From contig CALWBL010000002.1 in assembly GCA_944376065.1 (NCBI GenBank), forward strand, positions 186,001 through 250,000: a stretch of DNA of 64,000 nt. Direction: 5' to 3'. The first letter of the stretch is position 1, and every line of letters starts with the position of its first letter. Shown piece by piece: positions 18,171 through 26,795 of this stretch. The notes under the pieces were generated by a model, which was not told the origin of the DNA, searched no databases, and saw nothing but the letters and a program-made list of their open reading frames with translations. Source of the DNA: an uncultured Butyricicoccus sp. GTDB taxonomy: Bacteria; Bacillota; Clostridia; Oscillospirales; Butyricicoccaceae. The position numbers were made by a program, and so were the translations under genes.

Positions 18171-20933
18171 ATGAAACCATTACATTTGACAATGAGTGCA
18201 TTTGGTGCTTATGCCGGAATAGTTGAAGTGCCTTTTGAGCGTTTTGGTGAAAGTGGTCTATATCTTGTCACAGGTGATACGGGTGCAGGCAAAACCACTA
18301 TTTTCGATGCTATAACCTTTGCCTTATATGGCGAATCAAGCGGCAAAATAAGAGAAAGCTCGATGCTTAGAAGTGACTATGCAAAGCCAACACAAAAAAC
18401 AGAGGTTTGTTTAACTTTTTCCTATCATGAGAAGATATATAAAGTGGAACGCAGTCCGCAATATCAAAGGCCAAAACTAAAATCAGAAGGTTTTACAACA
18501 GAGGCAGCTAATGCTGTTCTCACATATCCAGATGGAAAAGTTATCACAGGTGCAAAACAGGTAACAGCAGCAATTACTGAGCTTATCGGCATAGACAGCA
18601 CTCAGTTTGCTCAAATAGTTATGATTGCTCAAGGTGATTTTTTGGATTTATTGCTTGCAAATACTGTCAAACGCTCGGAAATATTTAGAAAGATATTCAA
18701 TACAGAAAAAATTCAGCTTTTTCAGCAAAATATAAAACAGCAGTCACTCGAAGAAAAAAGAAATCTTGAAAATCTCAAAAAAAGCATTATGCAATATGTA
18801 AATCAGATTGCATGTGATACTGAGGAGTTTGATAATTTAAAAAACCTTAGAGATAATGCCAATGTCTACACTCTAAAACCGCTTATGGACAGCCTTAAAA
18901 AAGCAATAGAAGATGATGAAAGCATATATGACACAGCACAAATCAACATTGATACTGTAAGAAAATCACTAGAACAACTTTCTGCTAAACTTGACAAGGC
19001 AAAAGAACGTGAAGCCATCCAAAAACGTTATAAAGACGCAAAACAAAGCCTTGATATGCTGGAAATAAAACTTAAAAATTTAGATTCAGCTTTAAAAAAT
19101 GCACAGGCAAAGGAGCCAGAACGTAAAAAATTACAAACTGAGATAACGAAACTTGAAAGTGCAATGCCTACTTACATAGCTCTTGAAAACGCAGAAAAAC
19201 AGGTAAAACAGGCAAGTATTCAACAAAGCAAGCTCGAAACCGAGAAAGAAAAGTTGATATCTGAGCAAAAAATGCTTAAAAATCGAATTTTGGAGCTTGA
19301 CGAACTTATAAAGCAATCAGAAAATACTGCTGTAATATTAGAGCAGCTTAAAAACACCGAAAAGACTCTTAATACACGCAAAAATGCACTTGATACAGTT
19401 AAAAAACAGCGTGAAATTGCTGTTGATGCACATAAAAAGTATAAATTATCCCAAAAAGATTTTGATAAACTTTATAAGCAATATGAAATCGGACATAAAC
19501 AGTTTTTAGAGTATGAAAGGCAATTTTACGCCGGACAAGCGGGATTGTTAGCAAAAGATTTAAAGCAAAATACACCATGTCCAGTGTGTGGTTCATTAAA
19601 TCACCCAAACCCTGCAAAGCTATCCAATTTAGCTATAACACAGCAGGAGCTTGAAAAAGCTAAAAAAGCAGACGAAAAAGCACATGAATGTATGACTTTA
19701 TCAAGCATAAATACTGCTAGGCTTGGCTCGGTTGCTAAAATGGAGCAGGAGCAAATGGAAAAACAAGTCTTTGAGCTTTTTGGTGAACATATTCCGCTTT
19801 CGGATATCCGTATGAGGCTAGAAAATGCGGATAAATTAGAGCATGATGAGCGTTTAAACTGCGAGAATAAGATTAAATTATGCCAAAGACAGCTTGAAGA
19901 CAGAAAGGCTTATAAATTAGAGCATGAGCAGAAAAACTCTAAGCTGCAAGAAAATATAATTAAGCAAGAAAAATGCCAAGCTGAGCTTGTAAGCTGTATG
20001 TCTAGGCTATCTTCTGTAAACGCACAGCTTAAAACATTAAAAACGCAGGTTGAATATGAAACCCAATCACTTGCAGAGAAAGCACTTATTTCTGCGCAAA
20101 ACAGTGTTGATATGCTAAATAGCGAACTAAATTCTGCACAAAAAGCAGTAAGTGAATCAGAACAGGAAAAAGTTAAATATAATACCATCATACAGGGTCT
20201 TTCGGAGCAGTTAGCCAAAATGCCAAAACAAGACACACAATCCATACAAAATAGATATAATGAGCTGGAAAATGAACAAAAACAGCTAAATGATATCCAT
20301 AAAAATAGATTTAATAGAATAAGTATAAACAAATCTATTTATAATAATATTAAAAATAGCATTTTAAAGCTGGAAAAACAGGATAAATACTGTACAATGC
20401 TAAAAAGTTTGTCTGATACTGCAAATGGTGAAATTTCGGGAAAAAAACTCACATTTGAAAACTATATATTGGCTTTTTACTTTGAACAGGTCATCGCGGC
20501 GGCAAATGAACGTTTTTATCGCATGACTTCAGGGCAGTATAAGCTGGTAAGACGAAAAGATGGTATAACCGGACGCTCTCAGGGCGGTTTGGAGCTTGAT
20601 GTTATGGATTTTTATACTGGTAAGGTGAGAAATGTACGCACGCTTTCAGGAGGAGAGTCATTTAAAGCATCGCTGTCGCTTGCTCTTGGGCTTTCTGATG
20701 TTGTGCAGCTTAGTGCAGGCGGTGTGGAAATTGATGCAATGTTTATTGATGAAGGTTTTGGCTCACTTGATGCTGAATCACTTGATTGTGCTATGCGTAT
20801 TTTGGAAAATTTAGCAGGAGATAAAAGACAAATAGGTATTATTTCTCATGTGTCTGAGCTTAGAAATAGAATAGAGCGTAAAATTTTGGTCAAACGAACA
20901 CGTCAGGGCAGTGATTTAAAGCTAGAAATGTGA
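18171..20933 (+). CDS. sbcC: Nuclease SbcCD subunit C (Rad50-like ATPase)
   Basis: SMC-like ATPase partner of SbcD. In 920 residues it has an N-terminal Walker A GDTGAGKTT (35-43) and a long antiparallel coiled coil (about 180-780) rich in Lys/Glu/Gln. The coil is interrupted by the zinc hook CPVC (470-473), which joins two SbcC molecules. The C-terminal half-ATPase contains the signature LSGGESFKASLSLALG and Walker B/D-loop MFIDEGFGSLD. Length and layout are normal. Stop at 20933; a new promoter follows, so sbcD-sbcC appears to be a two-gene unit with no clear terminator. Confidence 0.96.
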   Translation: MKPLHLTMSAFGAYAGIVEVPFERFGESGLYLVTGDTGAGKTTIFDAITFALYGESSGKIRESSMLRSDYAKPTQKTEVCLTFSYHEKIYKVERSPQYQRPKLKSEGFTTEAANAVLTYPDGKVITGAKQVTAAITELIGIDSTQFAQIVMIAQGDFLDLLLANTVKRSEIFRKIFNTEKIQLFQQNIKQQSLEEKRNLENLKKSIMQYVNQIACDTEEFDNLKNLRDNANVYTLKPLMDSLKKAIEDDESIYDTAQINIDTVRKSLEQLSAKLDKAKEREAIQKRYKDAKQSLDMLEIKLKNLDSALKNAQAKEPERKKLQTEITKLESAMPTYIALENAEKQVKQASIQQSKLETEKEKLISEQKMLKNRILELDELIKQSENTAVILEQLKNTEKTLNTRKNALDTVKKQREIAVDAHKKYKLSQKDFDKLYKQYEIGHKQFLEYERQFYAGQAGLLAKDLKQNTPCPVCGSLNHPNPAKLSNLAITQQELEKAKKADEKAHECMTLSSINTARLGSVAKMEQEQMEKQVFELFGEHIPLSDIRMRLENADKLEHDERLNCENKIKLCQRQLEDRKAYKLEHEQKNSKLQENIIKQEKCQAELVSCMSRLSSVNAQLKTLKTQVEYETQSLAEKALISAQNSVDMLNSELNSAQKAVSESEQEKVKYNTIIQGLSEQLAKMPKQDTQSIQNRYNELENEQKQLNDIHKNRFNRISINKSIYNNIKNSILKLEKQDKYCTMLKSLSDTANGEISGKKLTFENYILAFYFEQVIAAANERFYRMTSGQYKLVRRKDGITGRSQGGLELDVMDFYTGKVRNVRTLSGGESFKASLSLALGLSDVVQLSAGGVEIDAMFIDEGFGSLDAESLDCAMRILENLAGDKRQIGIISHVSELRNRIERKILVKRTRQGSDLKLEM

Positions 20934-20951
20934 TTAAAATATAATCTCTAT

Positions 20952-20979
20952 TTGCAACTTGCTTTTTAGGGTGTATAAT
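20952..20979 (+). promoter_or_regulatory. Promoter of the ybeY-dgkA-era run
   Basis: TTGCAA (20952-20957), 16-bp spacer, TATAAT (20974-20979), 37 bases before the ybeY start. It marks a new transcription unit after sbcC. Confidence 0.6.
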
Positions 20980-21016
20980 AACTTTGTCTTTTATTTAATG
21001 TTTGGAGGAACGGTTT

Positions 21017-21502
21017 ATGGAGCATATAATTCGTGTGACAGCAGAAATAGAGCTTGAAAATGAACAGGAAGTTCGAGAGCTTATTGAAAAATGTGCAAAA
21101 AAAGTGCTTGAAGAAATAGATTTTGATGCATTTGTTGATGTAACAATTGTAGATGATGAAAATATTCGTCAGCTTAATGCAGAATATCGAAATAAAGACA
21201 CTGTCACCGATGTTCTTAGCTTTCCAATGTATGAGTTTTTAAATGGTAAGCCACTTGAGCAGCTCGAAAAAGACCCGGAAACAGGTAAAATTATGCTTGG
21301 AGATATGATTTTAAATTATAGTAAAGCATTAGAACAAGCTAAGGAATATAGTCATTCTCCAGCTAGGGAATGCGGATTTTTAACAGTACATTCTGTGCTG
21401 CATTTACTCGGTTATGACCATGAGCGTGAGGAAGATGACAGAATTTTAATGCGTGAGCATGAAGAAAAAGCACTTCGCAGTCTGGGGCTTGTTCGTGATT
21501 AA
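21017..21502 (+). CDS. ybeY: Endoribonuclease YbeY (rRNA maturation factor)
   Basis: Zinc-dependent single-strand endoribonuclease for 16S rRNA 3' maturation and ribosome quality control. 161 residues. The catalytic zinc motif H-x3-H-x5-H is intact in HSVLHLLGYDH, and the upstream conserved segment TDVLSFPM is present. Start chosen at the ATG at 21017 because GGAGGA (21004-21009) is seven bases upstream; a TTG at 21002 overlaps that ribosome site. First gene of the ybeY-dgkA-era order, which is widely conserved in Firmicutes. Confidence 0.95.
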   Translation: MEHIIRVTAEIELENEQEVRELIEKCAKKVLEEIDFDAFVDVTIVDDENIRQLNAEYRNKDTVTDVLSFPMYEFLNGKPLEQLEKDPETGKIMLGDMILNYSKALEQAKEYSHSPARECGFLTVHSVLHLLGYDHEREEDDRILMREHEEKALRSLGLVRD

Positions 21503-21505
21503 AAT

Positions 21506-21976
21506 ATGAATAAAGAAATTAGAAAATTAAGACAAAGTTTTTCTTATGCACTTAATGGGCTTAAAATGTGTATGCTAACTGAGCGTAACTTCAGAATGCA
21601 TTTGACAGCAGCTTGTTATGTATCCCTTTTTGCGTTTTTAGGCAAGCTAGACGGTGTAAGATATGCGATTTTATGCCTTTGCTTTTCAATTATGATGTCA
21701 GGGGAACTTATGAATACCGCAATAGAAAGACTTTGCGATAAGCACGCAACTGGCTACGACCAAACAGTAAAACAAGCAAAAGATATTGCCGCTGCCGCCG
21801 TTTTTGTTTGTGCAGTCTTTTGTGTGATCATTGGTATAGTCGTTTTTGTGCCAAGCGGTGCTTTGTTTAGAGCTTTTCACACACTCTATAAACATCTATG
21901 GATAACAGGTCTAACTATTTTATCAATACCTATTGCCATTGGTTTTATCTTTGGCTTTGGAAAATTTAAAAGATAA
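21506..21976 (+). CDS. dgkA: Diacylglycerol/undecaprenol kinase family protein
   Basis: Small integral membrane lipid kinase (156 residues). In Gram-positive bacteria the family member phosphorylates undecaprenol to recycle the glycan carrier lipid. Family motifs are visible: GELMNTAIE (catalytic Glu/Asn) and AKDIAAAAV, between hydrophobic helices. The C-terminus carries an extra hydrophobic segment (HLWITGLTILSIPIAIGF), longer than the usual family of about 120-130 residues. It starts three bases after the ybeY stop without a clear ribosome site, so it is probably translated by re-initiation. Lipid specificity is inferred from taxonomy. Confidence 0.9.
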   Translation: MNKEIRKLRQSFSYALNGLKMCMLTERNFRMHLTAACYVSLFAFLGKLDGVRYAILCLCFSIMMSGELMNTAIERLCDKHATGYDQTVKQAKDIAAAAVFVCAVFCVIIGIVVFVPSGALFRAFHTLYKHLWITGLTILSIPIAIGFIFGFGKFKR

Positions 21977-21989
21977 TTGGAGAAAATAT

Positions 21990-22886
21990 ATGTCAGAAAT
22001 CAAAAAAACAGCGGTTGTTTCGGTGGTAGGACGTCCAAATGTAGGTAAATCTACACTTACAAATAAGCTAGTAGGATTTAAGGTGGCTATTGTGTCAAAC
22101 AAACCACAAACAACTCGTACAAGAATTACAGGTGTTTGCAGCAAGGGAGATTGTCAATATGTATTTTTAGACACTCCAGGGCTACATAAACCACGCTCAC
22201 GACTGGGCGATTTTATGGTTAAGGTTGTAAATGACACTGTAGCTGAAGTTGATGTGGCTGTGCTTGTTGTAGACCCTGTTGCAAATGTAGGTAATGCAGA
22301 GCAGCAGCTAATAGACCAAATTAAGCAAAATGGTATACCATCAATTTTGGTTATAAATAAGATTGACACTTTGCCATATGAAGAAATTCTTGCCGTTATA
22401 GCAGCTTATGCAGAAAAATATGATTTTGATGCAGTTATTCCAGTATCTGCAAAAACGGGAAAAGGTACTGATATTTTGATGAATGAGCTGGAAAAATTTG
22501 CGATTGAAGGTCCTGCTCTTTTCCCAGAAGATATGGTATCTGACCAGCCAGAAAAAGTGCTTGCAGCTGAAATGATAAGAGAAAAAATGCTTCGTATGCT
22601 TGATAGAGAAGTGCCTCATGGTGTGGCTGTTGGAATTGAACGCTGGAACGAGCGTGAGGATGGTCTTATTGAAATCAATGCAACTATTTACTGCGAAAAA
22701 GTAAGTCATAAAGGTATTATTATAGGTAAAAACGGCGAAATGCTAAAGAAAATTGGTAAAACTGCACGATTAGAAATTGAAAAAAATCTTGATTGCAGAG
22801 TATATCTTGAGCTTTGGGTAAAAGTCAAGGAAGATTGGAGAAATAACACATATCAAATGCGTGGTTTTGGCTATCAAGACCAGTAA
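21990..22886 (+). CDS. era: GTPase Era
   Basis: Ribosome-assembly GTPase that binds the 3' end of 16S rRNA. 298 residues: G1 GRPNVGKST (14-22), G2 in TTRTRITG, G3 DTPGLH, G4 NKID, then a C-terminal KH domain with GIIIGKNGEMLKKIG and the DWRNN tail. The start at 21990 follows GGAG by seven bases; the longer frame from 21933 lies inside dgkA and adds 19 residues unlike Era. Located next to ybeY, which acts on the same rRNA region. Confidence 0.97.
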   Translation: MSEIKKTAVVSVVGRPNVGKSTLTNKLVGFKVAIVSNKPQTTRTRITGVCSKGDCQYVFLDTPGLHKPRSRLGDFMVKVVNDTVAEVDVAVLVVDPVANVGNAEQQLIDQIKQNGIPSILVINKIDTLPYEEILAVIAAYAEKYDFDAVIPVSAKTGKGTDILMNELEKFAIEGPALFPEDMVSDQPEKVLAAEMIREKMLRMLDREVPHGVAVGIERWNEREDGLIEINATIYCEKVSHKGIIIGKNGEMLKKIGKTARLEIEKNLDCRVYLELWVKVKEDWRNNTYQMRGFGYQDQ

Positions 22887-22956
22887 CGGTCAAAGCTGCC
22901 ATGGGTCAAAAGACTATATTTGCACATACTACCCTTAGAAAGGTAGGTGCGGCAGC

Positions 22957-23070
22957 GTGACAGCACAAATCGCTTGGGATAAATTTTTGAAAACGGGTGC
23001 ACCACAGGATTATATAAAATACTGTCAGGTTAGCACATACGGAGAGAACAATGCAGCATCAAACAATTAA
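22957..23070 (+). CDS. YqzL-like small protein
   Basis: A 37-codon gene with GTG start, preceded by AGGTAGGTG at a workable distance and by an in-frame stop just upstream, so no longer start exists. The translated core AWDKFLKTGAPQDYIKY matches what I know of the YqzL-like family: a Trp-x2-Phe-x3-Gly pattern followed by a Tyr-x2-Tyr-type tail. Its position between era and recO is the family's usual place. It overlaps the first 20 bases of recO, implying coupled translation. Function unknown. Confidence 0.72.
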   Translation: MTAQIAWDKFLKTGAPQDYIKYCQVSTYGENNAASNN

Positions 23071-23803
23071 AGGACTTGTGATTCGTGAAACCGATTTTGG
23101 TGAATCGAATCGCTACATAACTGTGCTTACCGAACAAGGTACGAAAATAGAAGTTCTATGCCATAATGTTCGCATAAGAAATGGCAGATTATCAGCAGCA
23201 GTAAGGCTTTTTTGCTTTAGTGAGTTTACTTTGTATCAAAAAGGCGATAAATATACACTAAATGATGCAACGCTTATACATTCATTTTGGGGTGTTGCTC
23301 AAGATATGGAAATCTATGCTTTGAGCTGTTACTTTTCCGAATGTGTTATGGCTATGGCAGAAAGCTCTGAGCTCGAGCCGCAAACGACTAAACTTATTTT
23401 ATATGCTTTAAGGGCAGTTTCTGAGCAAAAACGAAATCAAAAGCTAGTAAAAGCGGCATTTGAACTTAAAATTATGGCTATTTGTGGTTTTGCTCCCGAT
23501 TTATCTGCATGTGGTGCATGTCTAAAGCCTATAAATGGGCAGGTTTATTTTTCTGTGCGTGAGGGTGTAGTAATCGATAAAGATTGCAAAAAACGTATAG
23601 GTGGCAAAGACTTTGTGGCTCTTAGTTCTGGAACATATGAGGCTATGAAGTATATTTTATCATGTGATATGTCAAAGTTATTTTCTTTCACCCTTGGCAC
23701 AGAAAGTTTGAATCAGCTTTCTATTTTATGCGAGCAGTATACGCTCTATCATTTAGGACGAGGGTTTTCAAGTTTGGATTTTTATAGAACTCTTTGTCCA
23801 TGA
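23051..23803 (+). CDS. recO: DNA repair protein RecO
   Basis: Recombination mediator that loads RecA at gaps together with RecR. 250 residues: N-terminal OB fold (about 1-80, IKGLVIRETDFGESNRYITVLT), helical middle and a C-terminal zinc-type region. The usual four-ligand zinc site looks incomplete: CGAC (CxxC) is present, but the second half shows only one Cys (KDCKK). Ribosome site GGAG lies six bases before the ATG, inside the overlapping YqzL-like gene. Order era-recO agrees with many Firmicutes. Assignment is firm; zinc binding is uncertain. Confidence 0.93.
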   Translation: MQHQTIKGLVIRETDFGESNRYITVLTEQGTKIEVLCHNVRIRNGRLSAAVRLFCFSEFTLYQKGDKYTLNDATLIHSFWGVAQDMEIYALSCYFSECVMAMAESSELEPQTTKLILYALRAVSEQKRNQKLVKAAFELKIMAICGFAPDLSACGACLKPINGQVYFSVREGVVIDKDCKKRIGGKDFVALSSGTYEAMKYILSCDMSKLFSFTLGTESLNQLSILCEQYTLYHLGRGFSSLDFYRTLCP

Positions 23804-23828
23804 AATTTTATAAAGGAACTGGATTTTA

Positions 23829-26213
23829 ATGAATAAATTAGCAGAAAAGTCGCTTAAAACTCTGGAATATTATGCGGTTCTTGAGCTTTTAGCAGAGCAG
23901 GCGGCATCTAGTCAGGGAAAAAAGCAATGTATGGCTTTAAGACCTGTGACAGATTTAGAACAAGCAGAAATTTATATGAAACAAACAAGTGATGCAAAGA
24001 ATATAATGACAAAGCAGGGAAGCCCATCGCTTGGAGGTATTAGAGAAATTACAGCAGCGTTAAAGCGTGCCGAAATGGGCGGCGTGCTAAACCTTAAAGA
24101 GCTTTTAAATGTTGCATCTGTGCTACAATGTGTAAGGCTTATGCAGGCTTATTTCTCTGAGCAGGAGGAAAAAACATCTCTTACTCCCATTTATCGTTTG
24201 CTTGCAGGCAATCAGTCGCTAGAGCAGCGTATAACAACTTCAATTTTAAGTGAAGAAGAAGTTGCAGACGGTGCAAGCAGTGAACTTCATTCAATCCGCA
24301 GACAAATGCGTCAAATCTCTGGAAAGGTAAGAGATACTCTTAGCAAACTTATTTCAGGAGAGCGCTCTAAATATCTTCAGGAAACAATTATAACGCAAAG
24401 AAATGGTCGATATGTTGTACCTGTAAAGGCAGAGCATAGGGCAGATGTGCCAGGCTTGGTGCATGATACATCATCATCAGGTGCAACAGTGTTTGTAGAG
24501 CCGGCAGCAGTCGTGGAAATTAACAACCAAATGAAACTATTAGAGGGCAAAGAGCAGGCGGAAATTGAGCGTATTTTAGCTGAAATTTCGTCTGAGGTGT
24601 CAAGCTGTGCCGAAACTATCAGTCAAGATTGTGAGCAGCTTATAACACTTGATTTTATTTTTGCCCGTGCCAAACTATCTTTTAAAATGAATGCTACTTC
24701 ACCAAGCTTTAAAAAAGATGGGTATGGTGTAACCTTAAAGCGTGCAAGACATCCATTGCTTGACACTAAAAAGGCTGTGCCAATCGATATTGCTATTGGT
24801 AATGAGTACGATACACTTGTTATTACGGGACCGAATACAGGTGGTAAGACGGTATCGCTTAAAACACTTGGACTGTTGAGCCTTATGGCTGCATCAGGCT
24901 TGCACATTCCGGCAAGTGAACTTTCTGAGGTTTGTGTGTTTGAAAACGTCTATGCTGACATTGGCGATGAACAGAGTATAGAGCAGAGCTTGTCAACATT
25001 TTCATCTCATATGAAAACTATTGTTGGTATGATGGAAAAGTGTGCAAAAGGCGATTTAGTGCTATTTGATGAACTCGGTGCAGGAACAGACCCTGTTGAG
25101 GGTGCAGCACTTGCAGTGTCTGTTATCGGTTATGCCAGACAGATGGGTGCTTTTGTAGCAGCTACTACTCACTATTCTGAACTTAAAACCTTTGCTCTTA
25201 CAACTGATGGAGTTGAAAATGCATCTTGTGAGTTTGATGTAGGAACTTTACGCCCAACATATAGATTATTAACCGGTATACCTGGTAAATCAAATGCGTT
25301 TGCGATTGCTGCAAGACTTGGACTTCAACCTGTGATTTTGGAAAAAGCAAAAGAACAGCTTTCAAGTGAAAATACACGTTTTGAAGATGTACTTGCACAG
25401 CTTGAAAAAGAACGCAAACTACTTGAAAAATACAAAGCAGAGGCAGAAAAACTGCGTTCTGCTGCACAAAGCGAGCGAGACAAGGCGGAAAATCTGCGTG
25501 ATAAGTCAGAAGATGAGGCAGACCGCATAGTTGAAAATGCAAGACTAAAGGCAGACCGTATCCTTAAAGATGCACGTATGACAGCTGAAACCGTGTTTGC
25601 TGAGCTTGATGACATTAAGAAAAAGAGCAGCAAAGATAAAGAACAAAATCTTGCAGCAGCTAAAGCGGCACTGCGTGGAGTAATAACCCAGACCGAAAGC
25701 GAAATCCGCAAGAAAAAGGAAAAACGCACAGTCGAAAACACTGCAACCATTCACAAGGGTGATGAAGTACAGCTTATAAATGTATCTAATATCATTGCAA
25801 CTGTGCTCACTGAGCCAGACGCAAGCGGTAATATGCAAGTTCAAGCGGGTATAATGAAAACAACCGTAAATATAAATGAGGTTCGCATTGTAAAAAAACA
25901 AAACACCTCAAAACCTAAGATGCCAAGACATAACTCTGGTGGTGCCACAAGGGAGCTTAAACTTAATGCCGCTGCAAGCGAAGTTGATGTTCGCGGCATG
26001 TGTGCAGAGGAGGCAATTTTAGAAGTTGACCAATTTTTGTCAAATGCCATGATGTCATCTTTGCCATCGGTTAGAATTATTCATGGAAAGGGTACTGGTG
26101 TATTAAGAAACGCTATTCAGCAGCATTTAAAACGCAATAAGCGTATAAAAACTGTTAGAAATGGTGTATTTGGTGAGGGTGAAAATGGTGTAACTGTTGT
26201 GGAGTTTAGATAA
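23829..26213 (+). CDS. mutS2: MutS2 family protein (ATPase with Smr domain)
   Basis: MutS-like ATPase linked to suppression of recombination and, more recently, to rescue of collided ribosomes. 794 residues: core and clamp helices (1-320), Walker A GPNTGGKT (334-341), Walker B/signature DELGAGTDPVEGAAL, a charged coiled coil (about 510-640) and a C-terminal Smr domain with VDVRGMCAEEA and HGKGTGVLR. All elements expected of the family are present at normal length. It follows recO after 25 bases. No terminator is visible after it before the promoter of the next gene. Confidence 0.96.
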   Translation: MNKLAEKSLKTLEYYAVLELLAEQAASSQGKKQCMALRPVTDLEQAEIYMKQTSDAKNIMTKQGSPSLGGIREITAALKRAEMGGVLNLKELLNVASVLQCVRLMQAYFSEQEEKTSLTPIYRLLAGNQSLEQRITTSILSEEEVADGASSELHSIRRQMRQISGKVRDTLSKLISGERSKYLQETIITQRNGRYVVPVKAEHRADVPGLVHDTSSSGATVFVEPAAVVEINNQMKLLEGKEQAEIERILAEISSEVSSCAETISQDCEQLITLDFIFARAKLSFKMNATSPSFKKDGYGVTLKRARHPLLDTKKAVPIDIAIGNEYDTLVITGPNTGGKTVSLKTLGLLSLMAASGLHIPASELSEVCVFENVYADIGDEQSIEQSLSTFSSHMKTIVGMMEKCAKGDLVLFDELGAGTDPVEGAALAVSVIGYARQMGAFVAATTHYSELKTFALTTDGVENASCEFDVGTLRPTYRLLTGIPGKSNAFAIAARLGLQPVILEKAKEQLSSENTRFEDVLAQLEKERKLLEKYKAEAEKLRSAAQSERDKAENLRDKSEDEADRIVENARLKADRILKDARMTAETVFAELDDIKKKSSKDKEQNLAAAKAALRGVITQTESEIRKKKEKRTVENTATIHKGDEVQLINVSNIIATVLTEPDASGNMQVQAGIMKTTVNINEVRIVKKQNTSKPKMPRHNSGGATRELKLNAAASEVDVRGMCAEEAILEVDQFLSNAMMSSLPSVRIIHGKGTGVLRNAIQQHLKRNKRIKTVRNGVFGEGENGVTVVEFR

Positions 26214-26351
26214 AAAATTCAAATATTTAATTGACATAAAAATAATATAAGTTGCCATGTAAATAAGGCTATATTGTTGAAACGCTACAATATTTGTCAC
26301 TTTTTTTGAAAAATTTCTACAAGAAGGAAAGGTTTTGTGTCAATAATTATG

Positions 26352-26380
26352 TTGACGAAAGTTTAAAAAAAAGGTATTCT
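26352..26380 (+). promoter_or_regulatory. Promoter of the HPr-like gene
   Basis: TTGACG, 17-bp spacer, TATTCT, with a 5' leader of about 65 bases and ribosome site AGGGAG ten bases before the ATG. The gene therefore appears to have its own transcript. The rest of the 26214-26351 gap shows no feature I can support. Confidence 0.65.
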
Positions 26381-26452
26381 ATTTGTATACTAAATTTCTG
26401 AAAACGATATTAGCAAACTGGTTAAATTCCAAGAATAGGGAGCGATGAGGAA

Positions 26453-26716
26453 ATGTATTCTAAAGAGGTACAGGTAACTAACCAAGTAGGTCTTTATGCA
26501 AGACCAGCAACCTTTTTTATTCAGAAGGCTAACGAGTTTAAGAGCACTATTCTCGTTGAAAAGGAAGAGCGTCGTGTAAATGCTAAGAGCTTACTAGGTA
26601 TTCTCTCACTTGGCATCACTAAGGGCACAACAATCAACCTGATTGCGGACGGTCCAGACGAGGAAGAAGCTGTTAACGCACTGGTTGAGCTTATCACCTC
26701 TAACTTTACCGACTAA
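26453..26716 (+). CDS. HPr-family protein with Tyr in place of the catalytic His15 (Crh-like)
   Basis: 87-residue HPr fold. In HPr, His15 carries phosphate from Enzyme I to sugar permeases; here the loop reads GLYARPA, so residue 15 is Tyr (codon TAT). The regulatory Ser46 and its surroundings (VNAKSLLGILSLG) are intact, which is the target of HPr kinase and the docking face for CcpA. That combination parallels Bacillus Crh (Gln15, Ser46): unable to serve PTS transport but able to act in carbon regulation. Standing alone between mutS2 and uvrC with its own promoter and terminator, it is probably regulatory. A canonical HPr should exist elsewhere in the genome. Confidence 0.9.
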   Translation: MYSKEVQVTNQVGLYARPATFFIQKANEFKSTILVEKEERRVNAKSLLGILSLGITKGTTINLIADGPDEEEAVNALVELITSNFTD

Positions 26717-26734
26717 TTTTTTTTCGGCAAACCC

Positions 26735-26762
26735 AAAAGGCACCGCGTGGCGGTGCTTTTTC
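26735..26762 (+). terminator. Terminator of the HPr-like gene
   Basis: GCACCG / CGGTGC stem with a CGTGG loop, flanked by an A4 and a T4 run, 18 bases after the stop codon. Confidence 0.85.
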
Positions 26763-26795
26763 TGTTATTTATTTAATGATAAATCAGGAGAGAAG

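Noticed and set aside
25325..25750. Ser-rich minus-strand frame of 141 codons
   Set aside because: Lies wholly inside mutS2 in its coiled-coil region, whose Lys/Glu codons read as Ser/Phe/Leu on the other strand; no ribosome site.
26231..26236. TTGACA as a -35 for the HPr-like gene
   Set aside because: No -10 within 15-19 bases; the TTGACG/TATTCT pair further down is better placed.
26643..26795. N-terminal extension of UvrC
   Set aside because: It overlaps the HPr-like gene and its terminator; the ATG at 26796 has a proper ribosome site and gives the normal UvrC N-terminus.
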